From Peptidiphaga gingivicola (GTDB lineage Bacteria; Actinomycetota; Actinomycetes; Actinomycetales; Actinomycetaceae), in NCBI RefSeq assembly GCF_001652275.1, contig NZ_LVZK01000001.1:992001-1056000 (forward strand): 64,000 nucleotides of DNA, in the 5' to 3' direction. Below, one piece after another: positions 50,212 to 61,352 of the stretch. A program made the translations under genes and the position numbers. Position 1 is the first letter of the stretch; each line of letters begins with the position of its first letter. A model generated the notes under the pieces. The model was not told where the DNA came from. It saw nothing but the letters and a program-made list of their open reading frames with translations, and did not search any database.

Positions 50212-52827
50212 ATGAGAAGGAACGAAACCTTTGCTGCTCTGTCCGTTTCGCGTGGTCTGAGCCTGCTCGCGGTTCTGCTGCTGGCCTACGCAAGTGTGTT
50301 CGTCGCGGCTCCCGCCGGAGCCAACAGCGGCAGCACGCCCGACGGGGCTGGTTACAGCGCGCCGGATCGTGTCGCCGTCGGCCAACCACTGACGGTCAGC
50401 GGCACGGGCTGGATGAATCAGGAGAAGAAGGAAGGCTCGCTCGTCGCCGTCAAGATTGACAACGGGGGCCTCAAAGCGAAATCCGCTGTCAAGAATCCTG
50501 CCAATGGAAAGGTCGAGACCGACAAGGGCGTCTTGGCGATGGTCAAGGCGGATGCGTCCGGAAACTGGACCGCGACCATTTCTGCGGAGACTTTGGGCCA
50601 GCTGAAAGAGGGCAAGCACACGGTCCAGTTCTCGAGCGGCTCAGCTTTTCAAGGCGACGTCGTGCGGCAATCGAGCGCCGCGTTCGTGTACGGCGCCGAG
50701 GCGGGAAAGCCCAATCCGAATCCACAGGCGCCCGCGCCTAAGGAGGCTCCTCAGGCGCCTGCACCCAAGGAAGCCGCGCCCCAGAACCAGCCGAACAATA
50801 CGCCCTCTAGCGCCACTCCGCCGGCGTGGCCACACGTTGATCTGGCGGACTCGTCGGGTGCCAAAGCTTGGGTTGAGAAGGAAATCAAGTCGGACGCGGG
50901 TGCGAAGTTCCACATCAAAGGGACCGGTTGGAAGAACTCAGCGGGGAACGGCCCGTCCACGGTCTTCGTCAAAATCAATGAGGGTGAGAACAAACCCTAC
51001 GAGCGGGCCAAGGCCATCGACCTTCCTTCGGTTAACGGCGACAAAACCGTTTGGGCACTTGTCGCCCAAGAGAACCCGGAGAAAGACACGAACGTCAAGG
51101 TCATCAAGCCCAATGGCGACTTCGAAGTCGAGATCGACGTTCCCAAGAACGTGAAAGAGGGTCAGTACTTCACCGTTTCTCTGCTCTCGGGGCAATCGGA
51201 CACGAAAGACGTCAAACGGTCAATGACCTCCGAACAGTTGACGGTCCTTGAGCCAACCAGGTGCACGTCGGTCGGGGAACCGACTGTCAAAGTGGAGAAC
51301 GCCAAGGTGCACCTGGGCGGCACCGTAAAGGTCAGCGGCAAAGGGTGGTGCCACCCGCAGGACGGCCAGGGTGCCTCGAAGATCGCGGTCAAGATCGACG
51401 ACGGAAAATACAAGCGCCTTAATGTGCCGCAGGGCGGCAGCGACGCGACGGTCTGGGCAATCGTGGAAAACGCGGACTCCAAGACCGGCGACTGGACGGC
51501 CGAGATCCCGCTGCCCGACGGAACCGACGAGAAAGCGGTTCGCGGAGGCAAGGGCGGGAGCGATCCCGTCCTCCCGGAAGGCAAGCACCGTTTCACGTTC
51601 GTCACCGGGAACACAATCAAGCCGGGCGACGCGGACCGGAAGATCGAGTCCGAGGAATTCGACGTCGGAGAATACCAACCGAGCGGCACGCCCGAGCCGG
51701 TCGAGGCGAACGAGGATCTTAATAACGACAACAAACAGGGGATGACCGTTAAGCGCGGCAGAGACGGTCGGCTCGTCGTCACTGTTCCGAAGGCCAAGGC
51801 CGAGGGAGGCAAAGACAACCACAAGGGCGGCCAGAACGCCACTGACAAGAAGACCTGGGTTTTCCTGAATGCCTACGACAAGGACGGAAATCCTCGCCAG
51901 CCCTGGGGCGCCAGGTGGTTTGAGACGGACAAGGACGGCAAGGTCCTCGGTCTGCCCAAAGACGTGTCCCTTCCCAATGGCGCCATGAAGATCACGGCGC
52001 AATCCGGCAAGCCCGGCGAAGACTTCGGCGCCCTCCTGGGATGGACGACGTTCGAAGGCCCCAAGAAACCGGACAACCCGACCAATCCTCCCGGCGGGAA
52101 TCAGCCTCCCGGCGGCGAGAACCGGCCGCCCAGCGGGAATCAGCCGCCGAGTAACCGCGGCAACCAACCCCCGGGCGGAAATCAAGGGAACGGCGGCGGA
52201 CAGCAGGGCAGGACGGGCGGCTCCACGATCGTGAGGCGTTCGGTCCAATCGGGCACGCGTCAGTCGATCATACCCGGAAGGTATGTCATTCAAAGGGCAA
52301 TCGCCGGTCAGCAGCCGCAGAAGCCGGCCCAGCCGTTCTTCCCGAAGCCCGACTTCTCGCCGCTTCCCCCTGTTCCAAACATCAAGGGCTTGACGCTCCA
52401 GAACGCCGGAAACATCGGAAAGCAGATGGAAGGCAAGATCTTGGTACTTGCGCCAGCCGGACGTCAGCCGGGCGAATGGGTCTTCCTCTACCTCTACCCT
52501 CAGGGCAGCCCGCTCGGGTGGATGCAGATCGACAAAGAAGGAAAGATTCGAGTCGACACATCCACTCTTCCCGACGGCTCCTACAAGTTCGCGTTGATGG
52601 ATTCCACCGGGGCGCTCATCGGATGGACCGACCTCGACGTCGGCAACGTCAAGAAGTCCCCGTCGCCTTCTCCGACGCCGACCAAGGCCGACGGCCCGGC
52701 CCGCATCCCTCCGAAAGCCGAGGGGGACGACAGTCAGCCGATATGGCCATGGATGCTCGGCGGAGCAGCCATTTCCGTGACGGTCGTCGCAACGTCCCTC
52801 ATCGCTTCGCGGCGTCAAGGCAAGTGA
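50212..52827 (+). CDS. Large Ig-like repeat surface protein, membrane-anchored
   Basis: An 871-residue secreted protein. The signal peptide (1-~38) ends near APAGAN. Three or four Ig-like repeats follow (about 45-150, 215-345, 360-485 and 510-625), marked by VSGTGWMN/IKGTGWKN/VSGKGWCH and VAVKIDNGG/VFVKINEGE/IAVKIDDGK. A linker of PGGNQPPGG-like repeats (625-680) and another globular domain (about 715-820) follow, then a Ser/Pro stalk and a C-terminal membrane helix (about 843-864) ending RRQGK. There is no LPXTG motif, so it is held by the helix. It is probably an adhesin or structural protein. GAGGA precedes the ATG. Confidence 0.88.
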   Translation: MRRNETFAALSVSRGLSLLAVLLLAYASVFVAAPAGANSGSTPDGAGYSAPDRVAVGQPLTVSGTGWMNQEKKEGSLVAVKIDNGGLKAKSAVKNPANGKVETDKGVLAMVKADASGNWTATISAETLGQLKEGKHTVQFSSGSAFQGDVVRQSSAAFVYGAEAGKPNPNPQAPAPKEAPQAPAPKEAAPQNQPNNTPSSATPPAWPHVDLADSSGAKAWVEKEIKSDAGAKFHIKGTGWKNSAGNGPSTVFVKINEGENKPYERAKAIDLPSVNGDKTVWALVAQENPEKDTNVKVIKPNGDFEVEIDVPKNVKEGQYFTVSLLSGQSDTKDVKRSMTSEQLTVLEPTRCTSVGEPTVKVENAKVHLGGTVKVSGKGWCHPQDGQGASKIAVKIDDGKYKRLNVPQGGSDATVWAIVENADSKTGDWTAEIPLPDGTDEKAVRGGKGGSDPVLPEGKHRFTFVTGNTIKPGDADRKIESEEFDVGEYQPSGTPEPVEANEDLNNDNKQGMTVKRGRDGRLVVTVPKAKAEGGKDNHKGGQNATDKKTWVFLNAYDKDGNPRQPWGARWFETDKDGKVLGLPKDVSLPNGAMKITAQSGKPGEDFGALLGWTTFEGPKKPDNPTNPPGGNQPPGGENRPPSGNQPPSNRGNQPPGGNQGNGGGQQGRTGGSTIVRRSVQSGTRQSIIPGRYVIQRAIAGQQPQKPAQPFFPKPDFSPLPPVPNIKGLTLQNAGNIGKQMEGKILVLAPAGRQPGEWVFLYLYPQGSPLGWMQIDKEGKIRVDTSTLPDGSYKFALMDSTGALIGWTDLDVGNVKKSPSPSPTPTKADGPARIPPKAEGDDSQPIWPWMLGGAAISVTVVATSLIASRRQGK

Positions 52828-52842
52828 AAGCGAGGAGTAGTC

Positions 52843-54201
52843 ATGATTGCTTCGCGCAGAGGCCTGAAGCCTGCGCTTGCCATCCTCATGGGCTTTATGC
52901 TCGCCATGCTGGTCGACGCGGGCGCCCATGCCCTTCCGGACGACTCCCCGGGAACCGAGGCGTCCGTGACGACGAAGACGGTCCAGGCGGGTCAGCAGGT
53001 TTCCTTCACGGCGACCGGTTTCCCGGCGGGCGCGACCGTCTACGTCCAGCTTGACGACGGTGCGACCCACTGGGACAGCAGTCTTCCGGGAAAGTCCATT
53101 CTGCATAAGAAAGTTCCCTCTTCTGGGAAAGTCTCGGGGTCCGTCGTCCTTCCCGCCAATGTCGCCCCCGGAGCGCATTGGCTGCGCTTCAACGCAACGG
53201 CAGCCGATCCGGACGGCGGGTCTCGACAGATCACCTGCCGGGGAGACTCCGATTTCACTGTGGTTGCCGCCCAAGGGCAAGGCGGAGGCGGCGGGCAACC
53301 GGGCGGCAACGGCGGCAGCAACCAGGGCAACGGCCAAAATGGCAACCAGGGCAACGGCCAAGGCGGCAACCAAGGCAACGGCCAGGGAGGCAACAACGGC
53401 GGAGGCCAGCAGCCCGGAGGCGGCGCTCAACAGCAGGGGCAGCCTGGCGCGCAGCAGGGCGTTGCGGTAGACGCCCAAGGAAGGCCCCTCCCGCCGGGAG
53501 CGGCTCCTTCGGCCACTTCTACCGTGAAGATAGGGGGACAAATCATGACCATCGCCCCCGAAGCCGCCAGCCCGGTGCCGACCGAACGCCCGAAGAACAC
53601 CGCCAAGAAGACTCCGGTCATGCCATCGTCGGCTCCCAAGGCCGCGGCTGAGGAAGAGTCCGGTGGGCCCAACATGGGCGTGGTCGGCGGAATGGCTCTC
53701 GTCTTCATCGGGCTGATCACCGCCACTCTCATCACGAATCGCGCAAAGGCCATCGCGGCGGGCTCGTCTCGGGGCGAGGCCTCCGGCTCAAGCCCTTACG
53801 GTCCGGCCCTCGCCGCTGCCGGTCCGCAGGCCCTTGACGGCTCCGACACGGACGCCGCCGGCGCCTCCGGGGCGGCTGGGGGCGGCGCGCTGGCCGCAGA
53901 CGGGTCGGCAGCGGCTTTCGACGACCCTGACGCGGATGAGTCGGCTTCCGTCTTGGACGGCTCGGCGCCCGACTGGCCGCCTCTTGCCCCTGACGCGTCG
54001 GAGAGCGTCTCCGACTCAGGTGCGGCCGCATTGGGCGGCCGGGACTCGGACGGCCAGGATTGGCGCGACGTCGCCTCCTCGGATGCGGATGGCGCGGTCG
54101 CCGACGGCGATCTGGCATCCGCCCCTGACCCCGATGCGACCGACTCGGAGGATTCCGCCTTCGACGGGGACATCGAAGATTCTGCGGACGACGGCTCCTG
54201 A
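52843..54201 (+). CDS. Membrane-anchored surface protein with one Ig-like domain and acidic cytoplasmic tail
   Basis: A 452-residue protein starting 15 bases after the large surface-protein gene, so they are co-transcribed. Signal peptide 1-~30 (ending DAGAHA). One Ig-like domain (about 40-140: TVQAGQQVSFTATGFPAGATVYVQLDD) resembles the repeats of its neighbour. A Gly/Asn/Gln-rich linker with NGNQGNGQGG repeats (about 145-200) follows, then a short globular part and a membrane helix (about 285-308). The last ~140 residues are acidic Ala/Asp/Ser-rich and should be cytoplasmic. CGAGGAG precedes the ATG. Function unknown; perhaps a partner of the larger protein. Confidence 0.85.
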   Translation: MIASRRGLKPALAILMGFMLAMLVDAGAHALPDDSPGTEASVTTKTVQAGQQVSFTATGFPAGATVYVQLDDGATHWDSSLPGKSILHKKVPSSGKVSGSVVLPANVAPGAHWLRFNATAADPDGGSRQITCRGDSDFTVVAAQGQGGGGGQPGGNGGSNQGNGQNGNQGNGQGGNQGNGQGGNNGGGQQPGGGAQQQGQPGAQQGVAVDAQGRPLPPGAAPSATSTVKIGGQIMTIAPEAASPVPTERPKNTAKKTPVMPSSAPKAAAEEESGGPNMGVVGGMALVFIGLITATLITNRAKAIAAGSSRGEASGSSPYGPALAAAGPQALDGSDTDAAGASGAAGGGALAADGSAAAFDDPDADESASVLDGSAPDWPPLAPDASESVSDSGAAALGGRDSDGQDWRDVASSDADGAVADGDLASAPDPDATDSEDSAFDGDIEDSADDGS

Positions 54202-54369
54202 GGATGACAGGCGCTTCCCCGGCGCGGTAATATACGTAGGTTGCCTCGGCGAGGGAAAGCAGACTTGTCTTTCCGTTATCGACGCGGTGGGTGTGCCTTC
54301 GTGCACGGCCGTCGGAATCGAGGCCGCACGCGCTCGAAATTCTCGGGCGCCACACGAAAGGAGAGCCAC

Positions 54370-54972
54370 ATGTCAGACAAAATCCAGGTCGATCGCCGCA
54401 AGTCCTTCGGAAAGGGCGCGTCCCGCCAGCTTCGCCGCGACGGCCGCACGCCCGCCGTCGTCTATGGGCACGGCTCCGATCCCGTCCACATTTCCTTTGA
54501 TTCGCACGAGATCTTCCTGGCCACCAAAGGGCAGGCCAACCCGATTCTCACGATTGAGCTGGAGGGCAAGGAGCAGCTCGTTCTCGTCAAGGAGCTCCAG
54601 CGCAACCCTTTGACGCGCATCATCGAGCACCTTGATCTTCTGCGCGTCAAGCAGGGCGAAAAGGTCGACGTCGAAGTTCCCGTCGAAGTCACCGGAGAGT
54701 CCTTCCCCGGCACGATCCACACCGTCGAACTCATGCACGTTCTGGTCAAGGCCCCGGCCACCGCGATCCCCGAGGCGATCGTCGTCGACGTCGAAGGCCG
54801 CAAGGACGGCGAAAACGTCACTGTCGCGGACTTGACCTTCCCCGCCGGCGTCGAGGTCGAGACCGACCCCGAGTCGATCGTCGTGGTCATCGCGATTCCG
54901 TCTTCCCCCGCCGAGGAAGACGCTCCCGCCGCCGAGGAAGCGGCGGACGCAGAAGAAGCCCCGGCCGAATGA
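54370..54972 (+). CDS. rplY: 50S ribosomal protein L25 (Ctc form)
   Basis: A 200-residue L25/Ctc protein that binds 5S rRNA. The N-terminal L25 domain (1-~92) contains RRKSFGKGASRQLRRDGRTPAVVYGHG; the C-terminal TL5/Ctc beta domain (about 95-185) follows, with an Ala/Glu-rich acidic tail. Length fits the Ctc form. AAAGGAG precedes ATG 54370. A strong hairpin follows before pth. Confidence 0.96.
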   Translation: MSDKIQVDRRKSFGKGASRQLRRDGRTPAVVYGHGSDPVHISFDSHEIFLATKGQANPILTIELEGKEQLVLVKELQRNPLTRIIEHLDLLRVKQGEKVDVEVPVEVTGESFPGTIHTVELMHVLVKAPATAIPEAIVVDVEGRKDGENVTVADLTFPAGVEVETDPESIVVVIAIPSSPAEEDAPAAEEAADAEEAPAE

Positions 54973-54979
54973 TTGTCAA

Positions 54980-55009
54980 GCGTGTGGCGCCTCTCGGGGC
55001 GCCACACGC
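54980..55009 (+). terminator. Hairpin between rplY and pth
   Basis: A 12-bp perfect stem (GCGTGTGGCGCC/GGCGCCACACGC) with a 6-nt loop ends four bases before the GGAGG ribosome site of pth. It may terminate part of rplY transcription or tune pth expression. Confidence 0.7.
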
Positions 55010-55021
55010 ATTGGAGGCAAG

Positions 55022-55597
55022 GTGTTCGCAGCGGTCGGCCTGGGAAATCCCGGCCCACGGTACGCAGCCACGCGCCACAACGCGGGGCACATGGTCATCG
55101 ACGAGCTCGCATCCCGCGCTCGCGGGAAGCTTTCACGACTGAAGAACACGGGGGCGCTCGGCCTCGAGTGCCACGTGGGGCCCCCGCCTTCTCGCAGAGC
55201 CGTCCTGTCCGTGACGACCCGGTACATGAACGAATCCGGAGGCCCCGTCGCGGCGCTTCTCGGCTATTTCAAGATCGCTCCCCAGAGTCTCATCGTCATC
55301 CACGACGAGCTGGACCTTCCCTTCGGCACGATCCGTCTCAAACGCGGCGGGGGAGAGGGAGGCCACAACGGTCTCAAATCAATCACTCAAGCCCTCGGGA
55401 CGAAAGAGTACATTCGCTTGAGATTCGGGATCGGACGCCCGCCCGGGCGGCAGGACCCCGCCGATTTCGTTCTTTCACCCTTTGCCTCCTCGCAGACGAA
55501 GGAACTTCCGCTCCTCATATCGGAGGCGGCCGACGCCGTCGAAGACGTCGTTCTCAGCGGCCTCGAGGCCGCCCAGCTCAGGCTTCACACGAGGTGA
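55022..55597 (+). CDS. pth: Peptidyl-tRNA hydrolase
   Basis: A 191-residue enzyme that frees tRNA from peptidyl-tRNA released by stalled ribosomes. Active-site residues are in GNPGPRYAATRHNAGH (catalytic His), TTRYMNESG (Asn), IHDELDLP (Asp) and GGEGGHNGLKS. Normal length. GTG 55022 is supported by TTGGAGGC. The TGA stop overlaps the GTG of mfd in the shared bases GTGA, showing translational coupling. Confidence 0.95.
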   Translation: MFAAVGLGNPGPRYAATRHNAGHMVIDELASRARGKLSRLKNTGALGLECHVGPPPSRRAVLSVTTRYMNESGGPVAALLGYFKIAPQSLIVIHDELDLPFGTIRLKRGGGEGGHNGLKSITQALGTKEYIRLRFGIGRPPGRQDPADFVLSPFASSQTKELPLLISEAADAVEDVVLSGLEAAQLRLHTR

Positions 55598-58500
55598 CCG
55601 TGCTCAGCGCCCTCCTGCCAATCGTCGCAGCCGACCCTGCCATTTCCTCCGCTCTCGGTCAAAAGGGCAATCGCGACTTAGCGATGCCCCGCGGCCTTGT
55701 CCCTCCGGTTCTCGCACTCATGGGAGGTGCGCACGGCCCGGGGGACGCGCACGCCCCTGAAGGTCCGCACGGGTCGAACGCCGCTCGAAGCCACGCAGAG
55801 CCGCCCCTCGTCGTCGCCGTCACGCCGACTGGCCGCGAGGCCGACGAACTGGTCGGCGCGCTTCGCGCCTATCTTCCCGAAGAAACGGTGGAGCTCTTTC
55901 CCGCCTGGGAAACGCTCCCGCATGAGAGGCTGTCGCCGCGTTCCGACACGGTGGCGCGTCGAATACTCGCCCAGCGCCGGCTCGCCCATCCCGAGGCCTT
56001 CGCCCCCCTTCGCGTGCTCGTCATGCCCGTTCGCGCGCTCTTGCAGCCGATTGCGGAGGGGCTGGGCGAGCTCAAGCCCGTGCGGGTCAGGATGGGCGAC
56101 GTCGTCGATCTCGAATCCCTCGAACGCGCACTCGTCGACGCGGCATACTCCCGCGTCGACATGGTAGAAGGCCGGGGACAGTTCGCCGTTCGCGGAGGCC
56201 TCATCGACATCTTTCCGCCCACCGACCCCAGGCCCTCGCGCATTGAGCTTTTCGGCGACGACGTCGAAGAAATCCGCGTCTTCTCCGTTGCCGACCAACG
56301 ATCGCTCGAAGCGAGGGACGAAGTGTACGCGCCCCCGTGCCGGGAAATCCTTTTGACCGCCGACGTCCGCGCCCGCGCCCGCGAACTCGTCGCGGAGCTC
56401 CCCGGCGCCGTCGACATGCTCGACAAGATCGCGGAGGGCATCGCGCCCGAGGGGATGGAGTCGCTCGCGCCCGTGCTCGTCGACATGGTTTCGGTGGTTG
56501 CCACGATCCCGAAGGGAGCTCGGATCGTGCTCGTCGAGCCGGAAAGAATCTCCCAGCGCGCCGATTCCCTCATTGCGACCACGGAGGAGTTTCTCTCCGC
56601 GGCCTGGAGTTCGGCGGCTGCGGGCGGAGCCGTGCCCGTCGACGTCGACAGGGCTTCCTTCGCCGATCTCGACGAGACGCGCGAGGCGGCGGACAAGCGT
56701 GGAATGGGATGGTGGACGCTCGCCGGCTTCTTCGACGGCCAGGGACGCTCCCAGGCCGACGCCGCCGAACCGAAGAAATTCATGGGGAAAGTCGACGAGG
56801 CGATCGCCGACGTCGCCGAGAAGGCCCGGGAGCGGTGGCGTTTGGCGCTCGCCGTCGAAGGGGCGGGCCTGGGCCGCCGCATGCGCGAACAGCTCGAGGA
56901 GGCTGGGGTCCCCGCGACATTCTCGGAGGACCTTGCCGAGCTCGAACCCGGCGTGTGCCACGTGACCGCGGCGCCCATCGCCTCGGGCTTCACGATGAAA
57001 GGCCAGCGCCTGGCGCTCTACGCCGCGGCGGACATCACGGGCAGGGGCGGCTCGTCGACGCGCGACATGCGCAGGATGCCCGCGCGCAGGAAGAACGCCG
57101 TCGATCTTCAGGCGCTCAAACCCGGGGACTACGTGGTCCACGAGCACCATGGCGTAGGCCGGTTCGTCAAAATGGCCAAACGCTCGATCGGGGCGAGCCG
57201 CGAGACCCAGCGCGAGTACCTCGTCCTCGAATACGCCTCCACGCGCCGCGGCGCCCCGCCCGATCAGCTCTGGGTCCCCACGGACTCCCTTGATCAGGTC
57301 TCGCGGTACGCCGGCGGCGAGGCCCCCTCCCTCAACAAAATGGGAGGAAGCGACTGGGCCAAAACCAAGGCCAGCGCGCGGGCGGCGACCAAGCAGATCG
57401 CCCAGGAACTCGTGCGGCTTTACGCCGCGAGGCAGGCCGCCAAGGGATTCCAGTTCTCGCCCGACACCCCGTGGCAGCGCGAGCTCGAAGATTCCTTCGC
57501 CTACATCGAAACGCCCGACCAGCTCCAAACCATCGACGAAGTCAAGGCGGACATGGAAAAGCCGACGCCGATGGACCGGCTCATATCCGGCGACGTCGGC
57601 TACGGCAAGACCGAGATCGCCCTGCGCGCGGCTTTCAAGGCGGTGCAAGACGGCAAGCAGGCGGCCGTCCTCGTGCCCACCACGCTGCTCGTCTCCCAGC
57701 ATTACGAGACCTTCCGCGAGAGGTACTCGGGCTTTCCCGTGCGTCTGGCCCAGCTTTCGCGCTTCCAGTCCGAACGCGAGGCCGCCGAGACCGTCAGGGG
57801 GCTCGCCGACGGCACGGTCGACGTCGTCATCGGCACCCACCGTCTTCTCACCGGAAACGTGCGATTCAAGAACCTCGGGCTCGTGGTGGTCGACGAGGAG
57901 CAGCGTTTCGGGGTCGAGCACAAGGAAACCCTCAAACAGCTCTATCCAGACGTCGACGTCCTCTCGATGTCCGCGACGCCCATCCCGCGCACGCTCGAGA
58001 TGGCTGTGACGGGCGTGCGCGAGATGTCCACGCTCGCCACTCCGCCCGAGGAGCGCCATCCCGTCCTCACATACGTGGGTCCGAAGGACAACAAGCAGGT
58101 GCTGGCTGCGATACGCCGCGAGCTGCTGCGCGACGGGCAGATCTTCTACGTCCACAACCGCACGGGCGATATGGCGCGGGTCGCTGCGCAGATCGGCGAG
58201 CTTGTGCCCGAGGCCCGGGTCGGCGTGGCCCACGGGAAAATGAGCGAGCACCAGCTCGAACTGGTCATCCAGGCCTTCTGGGACAAGGAGATCGACATCC
58301 TCGTCTGCACGACGATCGTCGAGACCGGGCTGGACATCTCCAACGCGAACACGCTCATCGTCGAGGACGCCGAGCGCTTCGGGCTCTCCCAGCTTCACCA
58401 GCTGCGCGGGCGCGTGGGCCGCGGGCGCGAGCGAGCATACGCCTATTTCCTCTACAACCCGGACAAGGCGATGACCGAAACGGCCCTTGAACGCCTGCGC

Positions 58501-59178
58501 ACGATCGCGGCCAACGCCGAGCTGGGCTCGGGCATCCAGGTGGCGATGCGCGATCTGGAGATCCGCGGCGCCGGCAACATGCTCGGCGGCGAGCAATCCG
58601 GCCACATCGCGGGAGTCGGATTCGACCTGTACGTGCGAATGGTCGCCGATGCGGTGGCGAGAATGCGCGGGAAGGCTTCCGAGGAGGGAGACGCCGACGT
58701 CGACGTCCGAATCGAACTTCCCGTGGACGCATATCTTCCGGAAGATTACGTCTCCTCGGAGCGGCTGCGCCTGGAGATTTACACGAAGATAGCGGAGGCC
58801 GGTTCGGAGGGCGAACGCGAAGCTGTCCGCGCGGAGATGATCGACCGTTACGGCAAGATCCCGCCCCAGGCCGAGCGCCTTTTCCGCATCGCCGGGTTGC
58901 GCGAAATGTGCAAGGAAGCCGGTCTGGCCGAGGTGACGATGATGGGAAAGAACATTCGCCTGGCGCCGGTCAATCTGCCCGATTCGCGGCAGGCTCGGCT
59001 CAAGAGGCTCTATCCGGGCGCGATTCTCAAACCGGCTGTGCGCGTGGCGCTCGTGCCCGCGCCGGGGGATTCGAAGCGCATGGGCGAATCCTCGGCCGTG
59101 GAGGGCGACGACCTTCTCGACTGGGTGGGAATGCTCGTTCATTCAGTGTTCGTCGCGACCCTCGGATCTTCCGGGTAA
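55594..59178 (+). CDS. mfd: Transcription-repair coupling factor
   Basis: A 1194-residue SF2 translocase that removes stalled RNA polymerase and recruits UvrAB. The UvrB-like N-terminal part contains FPAWETLPHERLSPRSD and VEGRGQFAVRGGLIDIFPP. The RNA-polymerase interaction domain begins near residue 511 (GDYVVHEHHGVGRF). The helicase core has GDVGYGKTEIALRAAF (motif I, about 664-679), VVDEEQRFGVEHKE (motif II, about 764), SMSATPIPRTL, QLRGRVGRG. The C-terminal TRCF domain ends the protein. GTG 55594 overlaps the pth stop by four bases. Confidence 0.96.
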   Translation: MTVLSALLPIVAADPAISSALGQKGNRDLAMPRGLVPPVLALMGGAHGPGDAHAPEGPHGSNAARSHAEPPLVVAVTPTGREADELVGALRAYLPEETVELFPAWETLPHERLSPRSDTVARRILAQRRLAHPEAFAPLRVLVMPVRALLQPIAEGLGELKPVRVRMGDVVDLESLERALVDAAYSRVDMVEGRGQFAVRGGLIDIFPPTDPRPSRIELFGDDVEEIRVFSVADQRSLEARDEVYAPPCREILLTADVRARARELVAELPGAVDMLDKIAEGIAPEGMESLAPVLVDMVSVVATIPKGARIVLVEPERISQRADSLIATTEEFLSAAWSSAAAGGAVPVDVDRASFADLDETREAADKRGMGWWTLAGFFDGQGRSQADAAEPKKFMGKVDEAIADVAEKARERWRLALAVEGAGLGRRMREQLEEAGVPATFSEDLAELEPGVCHVTAAPIASGFTMKGQRLALYAAADITGRGGSSTRDMRRMPARRKNAVDLQALKPGDYVVHEHHGVGRFVKMAKRSIGASRETQREYLVLEYASTRRGAPPDQLWVPTDSLDQVSRYAGGEAPSLNKMGGSDWAKTKASARAATKQIAQELVRLYAARQAAKGFQFSPDTPWQRELEDSFAYIETPDQLQTIDEVKADMEKPTPMDRLISGDVGYGKTEIALRAAFKAVQDGKQAAVLVPTTLLVSQHYETFRERYSGFPVRLAQLSRFQSEREAAETVRGLADGTVDVVIGTHRLLTGNVRFKNLGLVVVDEEQRFGVEHKETLKQLYPDVDVLSMSATPIPRTLEMAVTGVREMSTLATPPEERHPVLTYVGPKDNKQVLAAIRRELLRDGQIFYVHNRTGDMARVAAQIGELVPEARVGVAHGKMSEHQLELVIQAFWDKEIDILVCTTIVETGLDISNANTLIVEDAERFGLSQLHQLRGRVGRGRERAYAYFLYNPDKAMTETALERLRTIAANAELGSGIQVAMRDLEIRGAGNMLGGEQSGHIAGVGFDLYVRMVADAVARMRGKASEEGDADVDVRIELPVDAYLPEDYVSSERLRLEIYTKIAEAGSEGEREAVRAEMIDRYGKIPPQAERLFRIAGLREMCKEAGLAEVTMMGKNIRLAPVNLPDSRQARLKRLYPGAILKPAVRVALVPAPGDSKRMGESSAVEGDDLLDWVGMLVHSVFVATLGSSG

Positions 59179-59208
59179 CATATAGTCCAGAATCGAGGAA
59201 AGGATCCG

Positions 59209-59730
59209 ATGAAGACCAAGCTGGCCGCAAAGGCGTTCGCCGCCGTCGCTCTAGCGTGCACGGCTCTCGCCGGATGCACGAAGCCTGGAACCGCTGCCAC
59301 CGTCAACGGCCGCCCGGTTTCGGAGCAGAGCGTCGACGAACTCGCGCAGCAGCTGAAGGAAAGCGGACTGGGCAAGTCGCTGACCGCTTCGGGAGTCGAC
59401 CTTTCCAGCCGGTTCCGGCTTCTCGGGTTCAGGGTCACGATCACGGCCGTCGGCCCGGCCGTCGACAAGGCGAGCGAGAAGCTCGACGCCTCTCAGAAAG
59501 ACCAGATCCTGGGACAGTGCAAGAAGGGCCTGAACACGTCGTCTGAACTTCCGTCCGACGTCCAGAGGTACTGCTTGGCCCGAGCGTTGACTTCGGGGCA
59601 GCCTGCGTTCCAAAAGGAGATAAGCGGCATACTGGCCGACATGAAGGTCGAGTACAGCAAACGATACGGGGTTGCAGACAAACAGAAGGGACTCGAGCTT
59701 CCCGAGTACCTGACCCTTCGACGCGGATAG
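59209..59730 (+). CDS. Lipoprotein with SurA-N-like region
   Basis: A 173-residue predicted lipoprotein. The signal peptide ends in LAGC with Cys23 as the lipidation site. ATVNGRPVSEQSVDELAQQL resembles the start of SurA_N chaperone/peptidyl-prolyl isomerase proteins, but no rotamase (PpiC) domain follows, and the length is that of the N-terminal domain alone. Two further cysteines (in GQCKKG and RYCLAR) may pair. GAGGAAAGGATCCG precedes ATG 59209. It follows mfd directly, as SurA_N-like lipoproteins do in other actinobacteria. A periplasm-side chaperone role is inference. Confidence 0.78.
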   Translation: MKTKLAAKAFAAVALACTALAGCTKPGTAATVNGRPVSEQSVDELAQQLKESGLGKSLTASGVDLSSRFRLLGFRVTITAVGPAVDKASEKLDASQKDQILGQCKKGLNTSSELPSDVQRYCLARALTSGQPAFQKEISGILADMKVEYSKRYGVADKQKGLELPEYLTLRRG

Positions 59731-59911
59731 GCCGCGCTTTGCGCGCCGAATTCGTCGAATGCCGGCTTGAATTCGTCGGATGACGACGACGTCGGGTGCG
59801 GCTTTAGTCCCGAGGTCCCATTCGTCTCATCCCGGCTCGGCGTCGCTGATCAAAATGAGAGATGAGTAACTGGCCTCGGCTGCCACCGCGCCCCGTTCTG
59901 CGGGAGAATAG

Positions 59912-61261
<1,350 letters not shown>

Positions 61262-61352
61262 CCTCTCGGCGGGCCGACGTCGGGTTTGAGTCGAAAGGCC
61301 GCCACTCACGCGGCGGCTCCGGCAACGAGCCGGCGTCTGCCAGTTGACGCGA

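Noticed and set aside
51220-53541. 773-codon minus-strand frame opposite the Ig-like surface proteins
   Set aside because: Shadow of the plus-strand genes, with Leu/Arg/Val-biased composition and no motif.
55678-59142. 1154-codon minus-strand frame across mfd
   Set aside because: Antisense shadow; mfd on the plus strand has all family motifs, and the antisense product has no recognisable domain.
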